Shown here in pieces: positions 1-8,084 of a stretch of 64,000 nucleotides of DNA. The notes under the pieces are model-generated. The model was not told the DNA's origin. It saw only the letters and a list, made by a program, of their open reading frames with translations, and did not search any database. Made by a program: the position numbers and the translations under genes. Every line of letters begins with the position of its first letter. The first letter of the stretch is position 1. The stretch comes from Psychrobacillus sp044762855 (GTDB lineage Bacteria > Bacillota > Bacilli > Bacillales_A > Planococcaceae). The DNA lies in assembly GCF_044762855.1 (NCBI RefSeq), contig NZ_JBIWFB010000002.1, forward strand, positions 186,001 through 250,000, given 5' to 3'.

Positions 1-1626
1 CAAGAAGAGATTGAACGCATACTGATCAAATTGACAGCAGAAGTAGAATTAGTCGGACATGACATCTTCTTATTAGTAAATATTTTAGGGGAAATCGACG
101 TTGTTTTAGCAAAAGCTAAATATGGACAAGCAGAGAAATGTACGATGCCAATTATTAATAATGATGGCTATATTCGCTTAGTAAAAGCAAGGCACCCACT
201 GATCCCGATAGACACGGCAGTTACCAATACGATTGAATTTGGGAAAGATATTACGGCTATCGTTATTACTGGACCAAATACAGGTGGTAAAACAGTGACA
301 TTAAAAACGGTTGGACTTTGTACATTGATGGCACAAAGCGGTATCCCGATTCCTGCATTAGACGGTTCGGAAGTAGCATTATTTGAATCGGTATTCGCAG
401 ATATTGGGGATGAGCAGTCCATTGAGCAAAGCTTGAGTACATTTTCATCTCATATGGTTAATATTGTAGACATTTTGAAAAAGTATGATGAAAAATCATT
501 AATCATTTTTGATGAGCTTGGTGCTGGAACTGATCCACAAGAAGGAGCGGCACTTGCTATTTCAATTTTGGATGCAGTGCATGGCACAGGAGCACGCGTG
601 ATGGCTACTACGCATTATCCTGAGCTAAAAGCGTACGGCTATAATCGACCTGGTGTTGCCAATGCAAGTGTCGAGTTCGATATTGAAACTCTAAGTCCGA
701 CCTATAAATTACTTATTGGGGTTCCTGGGCGTAGTAATGCTTTTGAAATTTCCGAACGTCTTGGACTGCCGGGATATATTATTTCCCAAGCCCAGACTTA
801 CACGGGAGCCGATCGAGGGGAAGTCAATTCGATGATAGCTTCTTTAGAAGCTAGTAGAAGACAAGCTGAAAAAGATGCGGAAGAAACAGAAGAACAACTA
901 GTAGAAGTGAAACAAGTAAAAGAAGATTTAGAGCAAAGACTAGCAGAACTGGAACAAAAGAAAGAGCAATTAGAACAAAAAGCAAAAGATAAAGCAAAAA
1001 AAATTATTGAAGACGCTAGACGGGAAGCAGACGAAATCATTAGTGACCTTCGCAAAATGCAAGCAAATACACATAAACTTGTGAAAGATCACGAACTGAT
1101 AGATGCTAAAAAACGTTTAGACGCTGCACTTCCAACAAATCCAGTATTAAAAAAACAAAAGAAATTAAACGAACGTGCCAAAGAATTAAAAGTTGGGGAT
1201 GAAGTGAAAGTACTAAGTTTCGGTCAAAAAGGGACCTTATTAGACAAACTTTCGAAATCAGAATGGTCGGTTCAAATTGGTATGCTTAAAATGAAATTGG
1301 ATGAATCTGATTTAGAATATATTAAACCGGAAAAACAAAAACAAACGGTTTCTGTCAATGCGGTTCGTGGCAGAGATTCCCATGTGAAATTAGAGCTTGA
1401 TCTTCGCGGAGAACGATACGAAGACGCGCTTATTCGTACTGAAAAATATTTAGATGATGCCATTTTAGCAAATTATCCACGTGTTTCGATTATTCATGGA
1501 AAAGGCACGGGTGTATTAAGACAAGCCATTCAGCAATATTTGAAAAACCATTCGCGTGTGAAAAGCTACCGTTTTGGTGAAGCCGGGGAAGGCGGTCACG
1601 GAGTTACGGTAGTCGAATTAAAATAG
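1..1626 (+). CDS. mutS2: Endonuclease MutS2 (MutSB), 3' part only
   Basis: The reading frame is already open at base 1, so the N-terminus lies outside the window; about 541 C-terminal residues remain of a protein that is usually near 785. The ATPase core is seen as a Walker A GPNTGGKT at 271-294, followed by a DELGAGTDP Walker B/signature stretch and an ATTHYPELK segment. A long Lys/Glu-rich coiled coil (about 830-1100) follows. The C-terminus is a Smr nuclease domain with LDLRGERYEDA and the IHGKGTG motif. MutS2 proteins lack the mismatch-recognition domain of MutS and act on recombination intermediates or stalled/collided ribosomes; which role applies here cannot be read from sequence. The downstream DUF350 gene keeps the B. 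subtilis order. Confidence 0.95.
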   Translation, partial: QEEIERILIKLTAEVELVGHDIFLLVNILGEIDVVLAKAKYGQAEKCTMPIINNDGYIRLVKARHPLIPIDTAVTNTIEFGKDITAIVITGPNTGGKTVTLKTVGLCTLMAQSGIPIPALDGSEVALFESVFADIGDEQSIEQSLSTFSSHMVNIVDILKKYDEKSLIIFDELGAGTDPQEGAALAISILDAVHGTGARVMATTHYPELKAYGYNRPGVANASVEFDIETLSPTYKLLIGVPGRSNAFEISERLGLPGYIISQAQTYTGADRGEVNSMIASLEASRRQAEKDAEETEEQLVEVKQVKEDLEQRLAELEQKKEQLEQKAKDKAKKIIEDARREADEIISDLRKMQANTHKLVKDHELIDAKKRLDAALPTNPVLKKQKKLNERAKELKVGDEVKVLSFGQKGTLLDKLSKSEWSVQIGMLKMKLDESDLEYIKPEKQKQTVSVNAVRGRDSHVKLELDLRGERYEDALIRTEKYLDDAILANYPRVSIIHGKGTGVLRQAIQQYLKNHSRVKSYRFGEAGEGGHGVTVVELK

Positions 1627-1694
1627 GTAAAAAGAATTTGAAACTTTTTATCTAGTCACACGTATAGTAAGAAAAATTTAAAGGGGTTTTTAGC

Positions 1695-2108
1695 ATGTTG
1701 CTTTCTGGTTTTTGGTCAAACCCACTTGTGGAGTCAGCTGGTTATTTTAGCGTAGTTATTTTATGTTTAGTTGTTTCCATGGTTATATTTGAAATTGTTA
1801 CAAAGTATAAAAACTGGGAAGAAATTAAAAGAGGAAATGTCGCTGTTGCGATGGCCACAGGTGGAAAGATTTTTGGGGTATGTAATATTTTTAAATATTC
1901 TATAGAACAGCATAATTCGTTATTCCAAATGGTTGGTTGGGGATTATTCGGCTTTAGCCTTCTGATCATTGCGTATTGGCTATTTGAATTTTTAACGCCG
2001 AGTTTTAATGTCGATAAAGAAATAGAAAAAGATAATCGCTCTGTAGGATTTATTTCCCTAATTATTTCAGTGGGCTTATCATTTGTTATAGGTGCTAGTA
2101 TTTCATAG
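1695..2108 (+). CDS. DUF350 family membrane protein (YshE-like)
   Basis: A 137-residue hydrophobic protein with four predicted membrane segments (about residues 15-35, 48-65, 75-97 and 115-135), the usual layout of DUF350 proteins. A GKIFGV stretch follows the first loop. It sits in the position of B. subtilis yshE, between mutS2 and the long-chain acyl-CoA synthetase. The start ATG is preceded by AAGGGG at 1681-1686. Its stop codon overlaps the ribosome-binding site of a 26-residue membrane peptide, so the two are probably cotranslated. Function unknown; DUF350 proteins elsewhere are encoded beside ATP-grasp or phage-shock/toxin-resistance genes, which is not the case here. Confidence 0.85.
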   Translation: MLLSGFWSNPLVESAGYFSVVILCLVVSMVIFEIVTKYKNWEEIKRGNVAVAMATGGKIFGVCNIFKYSIEQHNSLFQMVGWGLFGFSLLIIAYWLFEFLTPSFNVDKEIEKDNRSVGFISLIISVGLSFVIGASIS

Positions 2109-2119
2109 GAGCGATTGTA

Positions 2120-2200
2120 ATGGAAAAATTGTCGAAAGTTTTAGTTGCTGTAGGCATACTTTTTGTCCTTGTCGGAATAATATATGTAGTAATGAATTAA
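2120..2200 (+). CDS. 26-residue hydrophobic single-span peptide
   Basis: A short frame begins ATGGAAAAATTG and encodes MEKLSKVL, then an uninterrupted hydrophobic stretch ending VVMN. An AGGAG at 2107-2111 overlaps the stop codon of the DUF350 gene and lies 8 bases before the ATG, so translational coupling is plausible. An intrinsic terminator follows directly. The composition is that of a single transmembrane helix with a positively charged N-terminus. It could be a partner of the DUF350 membrane protein; no homologue is recognised, and the call rests on the ribosome-binding site, spacing and hydrophobicity. Confidence 0.55.
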   Translation: MEKLSKVLVAVGILFVLVGIIYVVMN

Positions 2201-2225
2201 TAGAATGAGTGAACAGCTCATTTTA

Positions 2226-2266
2226 GAGACTGTTGAGAAAAAACAATTCACAACAGTCTCTTTTTT
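2226..2266 (+). terminator. Intrinsic terminator after the mutS2-DUF350 unit
   Basis: A perfect 10-bp stem (GAGACTGTTG at 2226-2235 and CAACAGTCTC at 2251-2260) is followed by TTTTTT. It closes the upstream transcription unit just before the fadD promoter. Confidence 0.85.
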
Positions 2267-2284
2267 AATATTTAATTTTATAAA

Positions 2285-2313
2285 TTGAATTGTCATTCAT
2301 TTTTCTTTATAAT
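2285..2313 (+). promoter_or_regulatory. fadD promoter with a degenerate FadR half-site
   Basis: TTGAAT at 2285-2290 and a perfect TATAAT at 2308-2313 are separated by 17 bp. The right half of a FadR box, TCATTCA (2293-2299), lies inside the spacer; the left half is poorly conserved (about 4 of 7 positions). The complete operator is upstream of fadR at 4123-4146, so FadR control of fadD is plausible but weaker evidence than for fadR itself. Confidence 0.6.
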
Positions 2314-2358
2314 GGAAATGTGAATGTTCAAATTATTATGAAAGAAGGGGGTACAATA

Positions 2359-4053
2359 ATGACAGAGAAAATTTGGCTTTCCCAATATCCACCTGAAATT
2401 CCACATACACTTACCTATGAATCTATTCCAGTACAAGAATATCTAACAAGATCGTATAACAAATATCCAGAAAAAATTGCCATACATTTCATGGGCAAAG
2501 ACATCACGTACAAAGAACTCTATGAATCTTCTTTAAAGTTTGCAAACTATCTCCAAATGATTGGCATTCAAAAAGGAGACAGAGTGGCTATTATGCTACC
2601 AAACTGTCCTCAAGGGGTTATTGGATATTATGGTGCATTATATGCAGGGGCAATAGTAGTCCAAACAAATCCCTTATATACAGAACGTGAAATCTCCTAT
2701 CAAATGAAAGATTCAGGCGCAAAAGTAATTTTAGCATTAGATATCTTATACCCACGTATTTCAAAAGTAATAAAAGAAACAGAGCTTGAAAATATTATTC
2801 TTACAGGTATTAAAGACTATTTACCTTTTCCAAAAAATGTAGTGTATCCTTTCATTCAAAAGAAACAATATGGATTCAGTGTCAAGGTAGAACATCGAGG
2901 AATCAATCACTTGTTCCCTGAAATAATGAAAGTAGCCAAAGCAAATCCAATAGAAATGCCTTTTAGCTTTGAAGAAGATATTGCACTTTTACAATATACA
3001 GGCGGAACTACAGGATTTCCAAAAGGAGTTATGCTCACGCATAAAAACTTGATATCAAATGCATCGATGTGTGATGCATGGTTGTATAAATGTAAAAAAG
3101 GTGAAGAAAGCATACTTGGTATCTTGCCATTTTTCCATGTGTACGGAATGACGACTGTCCTGATACTAGCTGTAATGTTAGGAAATAGAATGATATTATT
3201 ACCAAAGTTTGATGTGGAGACAGCCCTTAAAACGATTGATAAGCAAAAGCCAACATTATTTCCTGGTGCACCAACAATTTACATTGGCATATTAAATCAT
3301 CCAGATGTACAAAAATATGATTTATCTTCTATTGTTGCTTGTTTAAGTGGATCTGCTGCACTGCCAGTAGAAGTTCAAGAAAAGTTTGAGCAAGTTACAG
3401 GTGGTAGATTAGTAGAAGGTTATGGATTAACGGAAACTTCTCCTGTAGCACTTGCAAATTTAATCTACAGTGACGACCGAGTAAAGGGAACTGTTGGGAT
3501 TCCTTGGCCAGACACAGATGCAGCTATTTTTAGTTTGGAATCAACAACACCACTTCCTCCGGGAGAAATTGGAGAAATAGTAGTGAAAGGTCCTCAAGTC
3601 ATGAAAGGCTATTGGAATCGCCCAGAAGAAACGGAAATGACAATGCGCGACGGATGGCTACTTACAGGGGATTTAGGATATATGGATGAAAGCGGTTACT
3701 TTTATGTGGTGGACCGGAAAAAAGATATGATTATCGCAGGCGGTTATAATATTTATCCACGAGATGTGGAAGAAGTGTTGTATGAACATCCGGCAATTCA
3801 AGAATGTGTTGTAGCAGGGGTTCCTGATGCATATCGCGGAGAGACGGTAAAGGCCTATATTGTAGTAAAAGAGGGAGTAGAAGTGACTGAAGAAGAGCTG
3901 AATAAATTTTGCCGTGAAAATTTAGCTGCTTTTAAAGTGCCAAGAATTTATGAATTTAGAAAAGAGTTGCCAAAAACAGCAGTCGGTAAGATTTTAAGAA
4001 GAACTTTGATTGAAGAAGAAAAAGAAAAGCTAAAACAAGTAGTAGAAGGGTAA
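2359..4053 (+). CDS. fadD: Long-chain-fatty-acid--CoA ligase (LcfA/FadD)
   Basis: Activates long-chain fatty acids to acyl-CoA with ATP, the entry step of beta-oxidation. The 564-residue protein has the ANL-superfamily signatures in order: P-loop TGGTTGFPKG (about residues 213-222), GYGLTETSP (about 354), and the hinge/catalytic stretch DRKKDMIIAGGYN with a C-terminal Lys in KTAVGKILRR. The ATG at 2359 is chosen because AAAGAAGGGGG precedes it and MTEKIWLSQYPPE matches family N-termini; a longer in-frame extension to 2290 would run through the promoter. It is followed by the FadR-box promoter and the fadR-echA-etfBA operon, as in B. subtilis lcfA. Confidence 0.95.
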   Translation: MTEKIWLSQYPPEIPHTLTYESIPVQEYLTRSYNKYPEKIAIHFMGKDITYKELYESSLKFANYLQMIGIQKGDRVAIMLPNCPQGVIGYYGALYAGAIVVQTNPLYTEREISYQMKDSGAKVILALDILYPRISKVIKETELENIILTGIKDYLPFPKNVVYPFIQKKQYGFSVKVEHRGINHLFPEIMKVAKANPIEMPFSFEEDIALLQYTGGTTGFPKGVMLTHKNLISNASMCDAWLYKCKKGEESILGILPFFHVYGMTTVLILAVMLGNRMILLPKFDVETALKTIDKQKPTLFPGAPTIYIGILNHPDVQKYDLSSIVACLSGSAALPVEVQEKFEQVTGGRLVEGYGLTETSPVALANLIYSDDRVKGTVGIPWPDTDAAIFSLESTTPLPPGEIGEIVVKGPQVMKGYWNRPEETEMTMRDGWLLTGDLGYMDESGYFYVVDRKKDMIIAGGYNIYPRDVEEVLYEHPAIQECVVAGVPDAYRGETVKAYIVVKEGVEVTEEELNKFCRENLAAFKVPRIYEFRKELPKTAVGKILRRTLIEEEKEKLKQVVEG

Positions 4054-4089
4054 GTTCACTGCTTTACTATAGTATAATTGAATTGTATA

Positions 4090-4118
4090 TTGACAGTACT
4101 GAAAATTAAATATAATAT
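4090..4118 (+). promoter_or_regulatory. Promoter of fadR-echA-etfB-etfA
   Basis: A perfect TTGACA at 4090-4095 is followed after 17 bp by TAATAT (4113-4118); an overlapping TATAAT at 4111-4116 would give a 15-bp spacer. The palindromic operator begins five bases after the -10, over the likely start point. Confidence 0.7.
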
Positions 4119-4122
4119 AAAA

Positions 4123-4146
4123 ATATGAATGAGTAATCATTCATAT
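4123..4146 (+). promoter_or_regulatory. FadR operator (perfect 10-bp inverted repeat)
   Basis: ATATGAATGA and TCATTCATAT flank GTAA, a perfect inverted repeat. The core TGAATGA-GTAA-TCATTCA matches the known B. subtilis FadR box TGAATGAMTANTCATTCA except at the M position. It lies between the promoter and the fadR gene, so autoregulation and acyl-CoA-relieved repression of the operon are expected. Confidence 0.85.
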
Positions 4147-4193
4147 TTTTTTACTTTGTTAAGCTGGTAATTGATCATTTGGTGGTGAATTCA

Positions 4194-4775
4194 TTGAAAA
4201 AGGAAAAACCGAAATATAAGCAAATTATAGATGCTGCCATTATAGTTATTGCAGAAAATGGATACCATCAATCACAAGTTTCTAAAATTGCAAAACAAGC
4301 TGGTGTTGCAGATGGGACAATCTATTTATATTTTAAAAATAAAGAAGACATATTAATCTCGGTATTTGAAGAAAAAATGGAAGTGTTCGCAGAAAATTTA
4401 AAACAAATAATAGAAATTGATACGAGCGCTTCGGAGAAACTATACAAGATGATAGAAAATCATTTTAGTGTACTTGCAAGTGATTATCATTTAGCAACTG
4501 TTACCCAGTTAGAGTTGAGACAATCGAATTTGGCCCTACGTTTACGTATTAATGCCGTTTTAAAAAATTATTTAGTTTTACTAGATTCTATATTAAACGA
4601 AGGAATTAAGAATGGGGAATTTGAACAAAATATAGATATTCGCTTAGCAAGACAAATGATTTTTGGTACAATAGATGAGACGACAACAACTTGGGTTATG
4701 AATGAATACAAATATAATTTGATAGATTTGACCCCAAAAGTACATCGTCTGTTACTAAATGCTATAAAAGAATAA
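4194..4775 (+). CDS. fadR: TetR-family fatty-acid metabolism regulator FadR
   Basis: Represses beta-oxidation genes and is released by long-chain acyl-CoA. The N-terminal TetR helix-turn-helix (about residues 5-55) contains HQSQVSKIAKQAGVADGTIY followed by LYFKNKEDIL, nearly identical to the B. subtilis protein; the C-terminal ligand domain includes QLELRQSN and RQMIFGTIDETTTTWVMN. A TTG start at 4194 is chosen: GGTGG at 4181-4185 is well spaced and LKKEKPKYKQIIDAA aligns with the family start, giving 193 residues (B. subtilis 194). A TTG at 4179 would overlap the ribosome-binding site. It heads the operon with echA and etfBA. Confidence 0.93.
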   Translation: MKKEKPKYKQIIDAAIIVIAENGYHQSQVSKIAKQAGVADGTIYLYFKNKEDILISVFEEKMEVFAENLKQIIEIDTSASEKLYKMIENHFSVLASDYHLATVTQLELRQSNLALRLRINAVLKNYLVLLDSILNEGIKNGEFEQNIDIRLARQMIFGTIDETTTTWVMNEYKYNLIDLTPKVHRLLLNAIKE

Positions 4776-4795
4776 CAAAGGGGAGAGTTGCGTAA

Positions 4796-5569
4796 ATGGG
4801 ATTCTTGTCATGGGAAGTTGAAGATGGTGTAGCTACTGTTACACTAAATCGGCCGCCAGCAAATGCACTTGCAAGAGGGGTAATTTTAGAAGTTAATGAT
4901 CTTCTAGATGCAGTTGAAAATGATGACGCAGTTCGTGTTCTGTTACTTAAAGGAGAAGGTAGATTCTTTTCTGCTGGTGCAGACATTAAAGAATTTACTT
5001 CCGTTTCTTCAGGTGAAGAATTTTCTGAATTAGCAGAAAGCGGACAGGTGATTTTCGAGAGATTGGAAAGATTTTCGAAGCCTGTTATCGCAGCAATTCA
5101 TGGAGCTGCACTAGGCGGGGGGCTAGAGTTAGCGATGAGTTGTCATATCCGACTTGTATCGGAAAATGCTAAACTTGGACTTCCGGAGTTACAATTAGGG
5201 TTAATACCTGGATTTGCTGGAACACAACGACTTCCGCGCTATGTAGGATTTGCAAAAGCAGCAGAATTGCTGTTAACAAGTGAACCGATCAGTGGGACAG
5301 AAGCAGCAAAAATTGGTTTAGCCAATCATGCATATCCAGAAGAAGAGCTATTTAGTCGTGCACAAGAACTTGCAGCTAAAATTGCAAAGAAAAGTCCCAT
5401 CGCTGTAAAAGCAGCGTTAGAGATGCTCCAATATATTAAACCAGCCTCTTACTATGAGGGCGTTCGAGCAGAAGCAAATGTTTTTGGAAGCGTTTTTGTC
5501 TCAGACGATGCAAAAGAAGGTATTTCTGCATTTTTAGAAAAAAGAGAACCTGTATTTAAAGGTAAATAA
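4796..5569 (+). CDS. fadB: Enoyl-CoA hydratase (FadB/YsiB type)
   Basis: Hydrates trans-2-enoyl-CoA in beta-oxidation. A 257-residue crotonase-fold protein with the oxyanion-hole loops FFSAGADIKEF (about 57-67) and AALGGGLELAM (about 104-114), and both catalytic glutamates at positions expected from the family, E111 in GGLELAM and E131 in GLPELQLGLIPG. AAAGGGGAGAG precedes the ATG. It stands between fadR and etfB in a tight operon, as in B. subtilis. It has only the single hydratase domain, not the long bifunctional FadB of enterics. Confidence 0.92.
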   Translation: MGFLSWEVEDGVATVTLNRPPANALARGVILEVNDLLDAVENDDAVRVLLLKGEGRFFSAGADIKEFTSVSSGEEFSELAESGQVIFERLERFSKPVIAAIHGAALGGGLELAMSCHIRLVSENAKLGLPELQLGLIPGFAGTQRLPRYVGFAKAAELLLTSEPISGTEAAKIGLANHAYPEEELFSRAQELAAKIAKKSPIAVKAALEMLQYIKPASYYEGVRAEANVFGSVFVSDDAKEGISAFLEKREPVFKGK

Positions 5570-5595
5570 TAATTATGCTAGGGGAGGATTTCTAA

Positions 5596-6369
5596 ATGAA
5601 CATTTATGTTTTAGTGAAACGCACATTCGATACAGAAGAAAAAATCGTAGTAAGTGGCGGTAAAATCCAAGAAGATGGAGCAGAATTCATCATCAATCCT
5701 TATGATGAATATGCGATTGAAGAAGCAATTCAAGTTCGCGACGCACATGGCGGAGAAGTAACGGTCCTTACGATGGGCGGGGAAGATGCGGAAAAACAAC
5801 TGCGAACAGCACTTGCTATGGGCGCTGATAAAGCGGTTCTTATTAATATAGAAGATGATCTAGAAGAGCTGGATCAGTTCACAGCTGCTCATATTATCTC
5901 GGAATACTTAAAAGATAAAAACGCTGATTTAATATTAGCTGGTAACGTGGCAATTGATGGTGGATCTGGACAAGTTGGACCACGTGTTGCGGAAGCTTTA
6001 GGTATTAATTATGTTACAACTATTACAAATCTGGAGATTGATGGAACAACCGTAACGATCAAGCGTGACGTAGAAGGAGATACAGAAATCCTAGAGACAT
6101 CTTTACCTCTTTTAGTTACAGCACAACAAGGACTTAACGAACCTCGTTACCCATCATTACCAGGAATTATGAAAGCAAAGAAAAAACCACTAGATGAAGT
6201 AGAACTAGATGATTTAGATATAGATGAAGATGATGTAGAAGCGAAAACAGAAACATTAGAAATTTATTTACCTCCTAAAAAGGAAGCTGGAAAAGTATTA
6301 GAAGGCGAGCTAGCTGACCAAGTAAAAGAGTTAGTTCAATTACTTCATTCGGAAGCAAAAGTCGTTTAA
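5596..6369 (+). CDS. etfB: Electron transfer flavoprotein subunit beta
   Basis: Small subunit of the EtfAB heterodimer that takes electrons from acyl-CoA dehydrogenases and passes them to the quinone pool. The 257 residues fit the family; the ETF-beta signature region VAEALGINYVTTITNLE through KRDVEGDTE and LLVTAQQGLNEPRYPSLPGIM is intact, as is LAMGADKAVLIN near residue 75. GGGGAGG precedes the ATG, and etfA follows after 33 bp. Coexpression with fadR and the hydratase ties it to fatty-acid oxidation. Confidence 0.95.
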   Translation: MNIYVLVKRTFDTEEKIVVSGGKIQEDGAEFIINPYDEYAIEEAIQVRDAHGGEVTVLTMGGEDAEKQLRTALAMGADKAVLINIEDDLEELDQFTAAHIISEYLKDKNADLILAGNVAIDGGSGQVGPRVAEALGINYVTTITNLEIDGTTVTIKRDVEGDTEILETSLPLLVTAQQGLNEPRYPSLPGIMKAKKKPLDEVELDDLDIDEDDVEAKTETLEIYLPPKKEAGKVLEGELADQVKELVQLLHSEAKVV

Positions 6370-6402
6370 TCGAATATTAACTTAAACTAGGGGGAAAAGA
6401 AT

Positions 6403-7380
6403 ATGTCTAAAAAAGTATTAGTACTTGCGGAGGCGCGTGAAGGTGCTCTACGTAATGTTTCTTATGAAGCAATCGCTGCAGGAAAACAAATTTCCAATGG
6501 TGGAGAAGTGGTTAGCGTTCTATTAGGAGATTCAGTGAAAGACCTAGCAGTTGAACTTGGAAAATATGGTGCGGATCGTGTTATTACGGTAGAACATCCA
6601 CATTTAAAACAATATACATCAGATGGCTATGGACAAGCATTGCTTGCTGTAATCGACCAAGAGGATCCGGAAGCAATCGTATTCGGACATACTGCTTTAG
6701 GGAAAGATATCTCTCCAAAAATCGCAAGCAAATTACAAGTCGGGCTAGTATCCGATGTAACTACAATTGAAGGAGAAGGCGATGCTGCAGTTTATATCCG
6801 TCCAATTTACTCTGGTAAAGCATTTGAAAAAGTGAAAGTAAAAGATGGTATCGAATTCATTACAATTCGTCCAAACAACATTGCACCACTTGCAAAAGAT
6901 GACAGCAAATCAGCAGATGTATCTTCGTTATCAGTTGATATTACAAACCTTCGTACAATCATTAAAGAAGTCGTTCGTAAATCTTCCGAAGGTGTAGACT
7001 TATCCGAAGCAAAAGTAGTTATCGCTGGTGGACGTGGAGTGAAGAGTGAAGAAGGTTTTGCGCCATTGAAAGAGCTTGCGGACGTACTAGGCGGAGCGGT
7101 TGGAGCTTCCCGCGGAGCATGTGACGCCGACTACTGTGATTACTCTCTACAAATCGGACAAACTGGTAAGGTGGTAACACCAGACCTTTATATCGCAGCA
7201 GGAATTTCCGGAGCGATTCAACATTTAGCTGGTATGTCAAACTCGAAAATTATTGTAGCGATCAACAAAGATCCAGAAGCAAACATTTTCAAAGTGGCTG
7301 ACTACGGTATTGTTGGCGATTTATTCGAAGTAATCCCGTTACTTACGGAAGAATTCAAACAATTGAAAGTAAATGCTTAA
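6403..7380 (+). CDS. etfA: Electron transfer flavoprotein subunit alpha
   Basis: FAD-binding large subunit of the ETF, 325 residues. The C-terminal FAD domain is seen from about residue 209: GGRGVKSEEGF, GASRGACDADY, QIGQTGKVVTPDLYIAAGISGAIQH and INKDPEANIFKVADYGIVGD. The N-terminal domain holds FGHTALGKDISPKIASKL. Translation starts at ATG after AGGGGG. An intrinsic terminator just after the stop marks the end of the fadR operon. Confidence 0.96.
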   Translation: MSKKVLVLAEAREGALRNVSYEAIAAGKQISNGGEVVSVLLGDSVKDLAVELGKYGADRVITVEHPHLKQYTSDGYGQALLAVIDQEDPEAIVFGHTALGKDISPKIASKLQVGLVSDVTTIEGEGDAAVYIRPIYSGKAFEKVKVKDGIEFITIRPNNIAPLAKDDSKSADVSSLSVDITNLRTIIKEVVRKSSEGVDLSEAKVVIAGGRGVKSEEGFAPLKELADVLGGAVGASRGACDADYCDYSLQIGQTGKVVTPDLYIAAGISGAIQHLAGMSNSKIIVAINKDPEANIFKVADYGIVGDLFEVIPLLTEEFKQLKVNA

Positions 7381-7386
7381 AAGGTG

Positions 7387-7416
7387 ACTCGGCTCTTTTT
7401 TGGAGCCGAGTTTTTA
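7387..7416 (+). terminator. Intrinsic terminator after etfA
   Basis: ACTCGGCTC (7387-7395) and GAGCCGAGT (7403-7411) pair perfectly around a T-rich loop and are followed by TTTTA. It closes the fadR-echA-etfBA operon. Confidence 0.85.
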
Positions 7417-7424
7417 CTTGTATA

Positions 7425-7643
7425 GATCTAGCTCCAGCGCCTTGCCCCTCGGGGTCAAATGTGAAAAAGCTGCTCCTGCGCAAGCTCGTCGCAAACAAAG
7501 GCGTTTGTGGTGGCTGAGGAGCTGCCTCCTCGCTTTTCCCCATTTGCCTGTCGGAGGCCCGCACGATGCGGGTCATACAGTTGTTGCGACACGATGTCGC
7601 GAACTTAGACTGTATTCATCTTAAATAGGCGCTTGCGCTTTTC
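7425..7643. repeat. Long imperfect hairpin repeat (Bacillales intergenic element)
   Basis: About 220 bp of locally GC-rich, gene-free sequence fills the etfA-trxA gap. AGCTCCAGCGCC near the left end and GGCGCTTGCGCT near the right end are imperfect inverted repeats (9 of 12 positions). Internal segments also pair: CCTCGGGGTCAAATGTGAAAAAGC (left) against a CCCCATTTGCCTGTCGGAGG region (right). The composition contrasts with the AT-rich flanks. It resembles repetitive intergenic hairpins common in Bacillaceae and Planococcaceae genomes, probably a MITE or REP-like element. The open frames inside it are not genes. Confidence 0.65.
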
Positions 7644-7678
7644 GTGTAAGCTAATATGTAGATGTAGCAATATGAGTC

Positions 7679-7687
7679 TGCTATAAT
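7679..7687 (+). promoter_or_regulatory. Extended -10 of the trxA promoter
   Basis: TGCTATAAT at 7679-7687 is an extended -10 element, with no good -35 at 17 bp. The ribosome-binding site AAAGGAGGA and the trxA ATG follow within 35 bases. Confidence 0.55.
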
Positions 7688-7719
7688 CTAGTTATATGTA
7701 ATTAAAGGAGGAATTTTTA

Positions 7720-8034
7720 ATGGCAATAGTTCATGGAACAGATCAGACTTTCTCACAAGAGATTGAGAAAGGTTTAGTATTAGTAGATTTTTGGGCAACA
7801 TGGTGTGGACCTTGTAAAATGATTGCTCCTGTACTTGAAGAAATGGACGCTGAAATGAGCGATAAAGTAAAAATAGTTAAAGTAGATGTAGATGAAAACC
7901 AAGCAACTGCTAGTCAATTTGGTATTATGTCAATTCCAACACTAGTATTGTTCAAGGATGGTCAACCAGTAGACAAAGCTGTTGGTTTCCAACCAAAAGA
8001 AGCGCTAGTTCAATTTGTAGAAAAAAACGCATAA
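7720..8034 (+). CDS. trxA: Thioredoxin
   Basis: General disulfide reductase, 104 residues, recycled by thioredoxin reductase. The active site FWATWCGPCKM has the redox cysteines at C29 and C32, and the cis-proline follows in GIMSIPTLVLF. The start ATG is preceded by AAAGGAGGA. It stands alone with its own promoter and terminator between the etf operon and uvrC, the usual Bacillales position. Confidence 0.97.
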   Translation: MAIVHGTDQTFSQEIEKGLVLVDFWATWCGPCKMIAPVLEEMDAEMSDKVKIVKVDVDENQATASQFGIMSIPTLVLFKDGQPVDKAVGFQPKEALVQFVEKNA

Positions 8035-8040
8035 TCTAAA

Positions 8041-8070
8041 GCCGGGTCCGATAAGGTGCCCGGTTTTTTT
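8041..8070 (+). terminator. Intrinsic terminator after trxA
   Basis: CCGGGT (8042-8047) pairs with GCCCGG (8058-8063), extended by AAA/TTT pairs, and is followed by TTTTTTT. Confidence 0.8.
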
Positions 8071-8084
8071 AAACGGGTGATAAA

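Noticed and set aside
7400..7624. Open frames on both strands in the etfA-trxA gap
   Set aside because: They coincide with the long GC-rich hairpin repeat, have no ribosome-binding site and no recognisable product.
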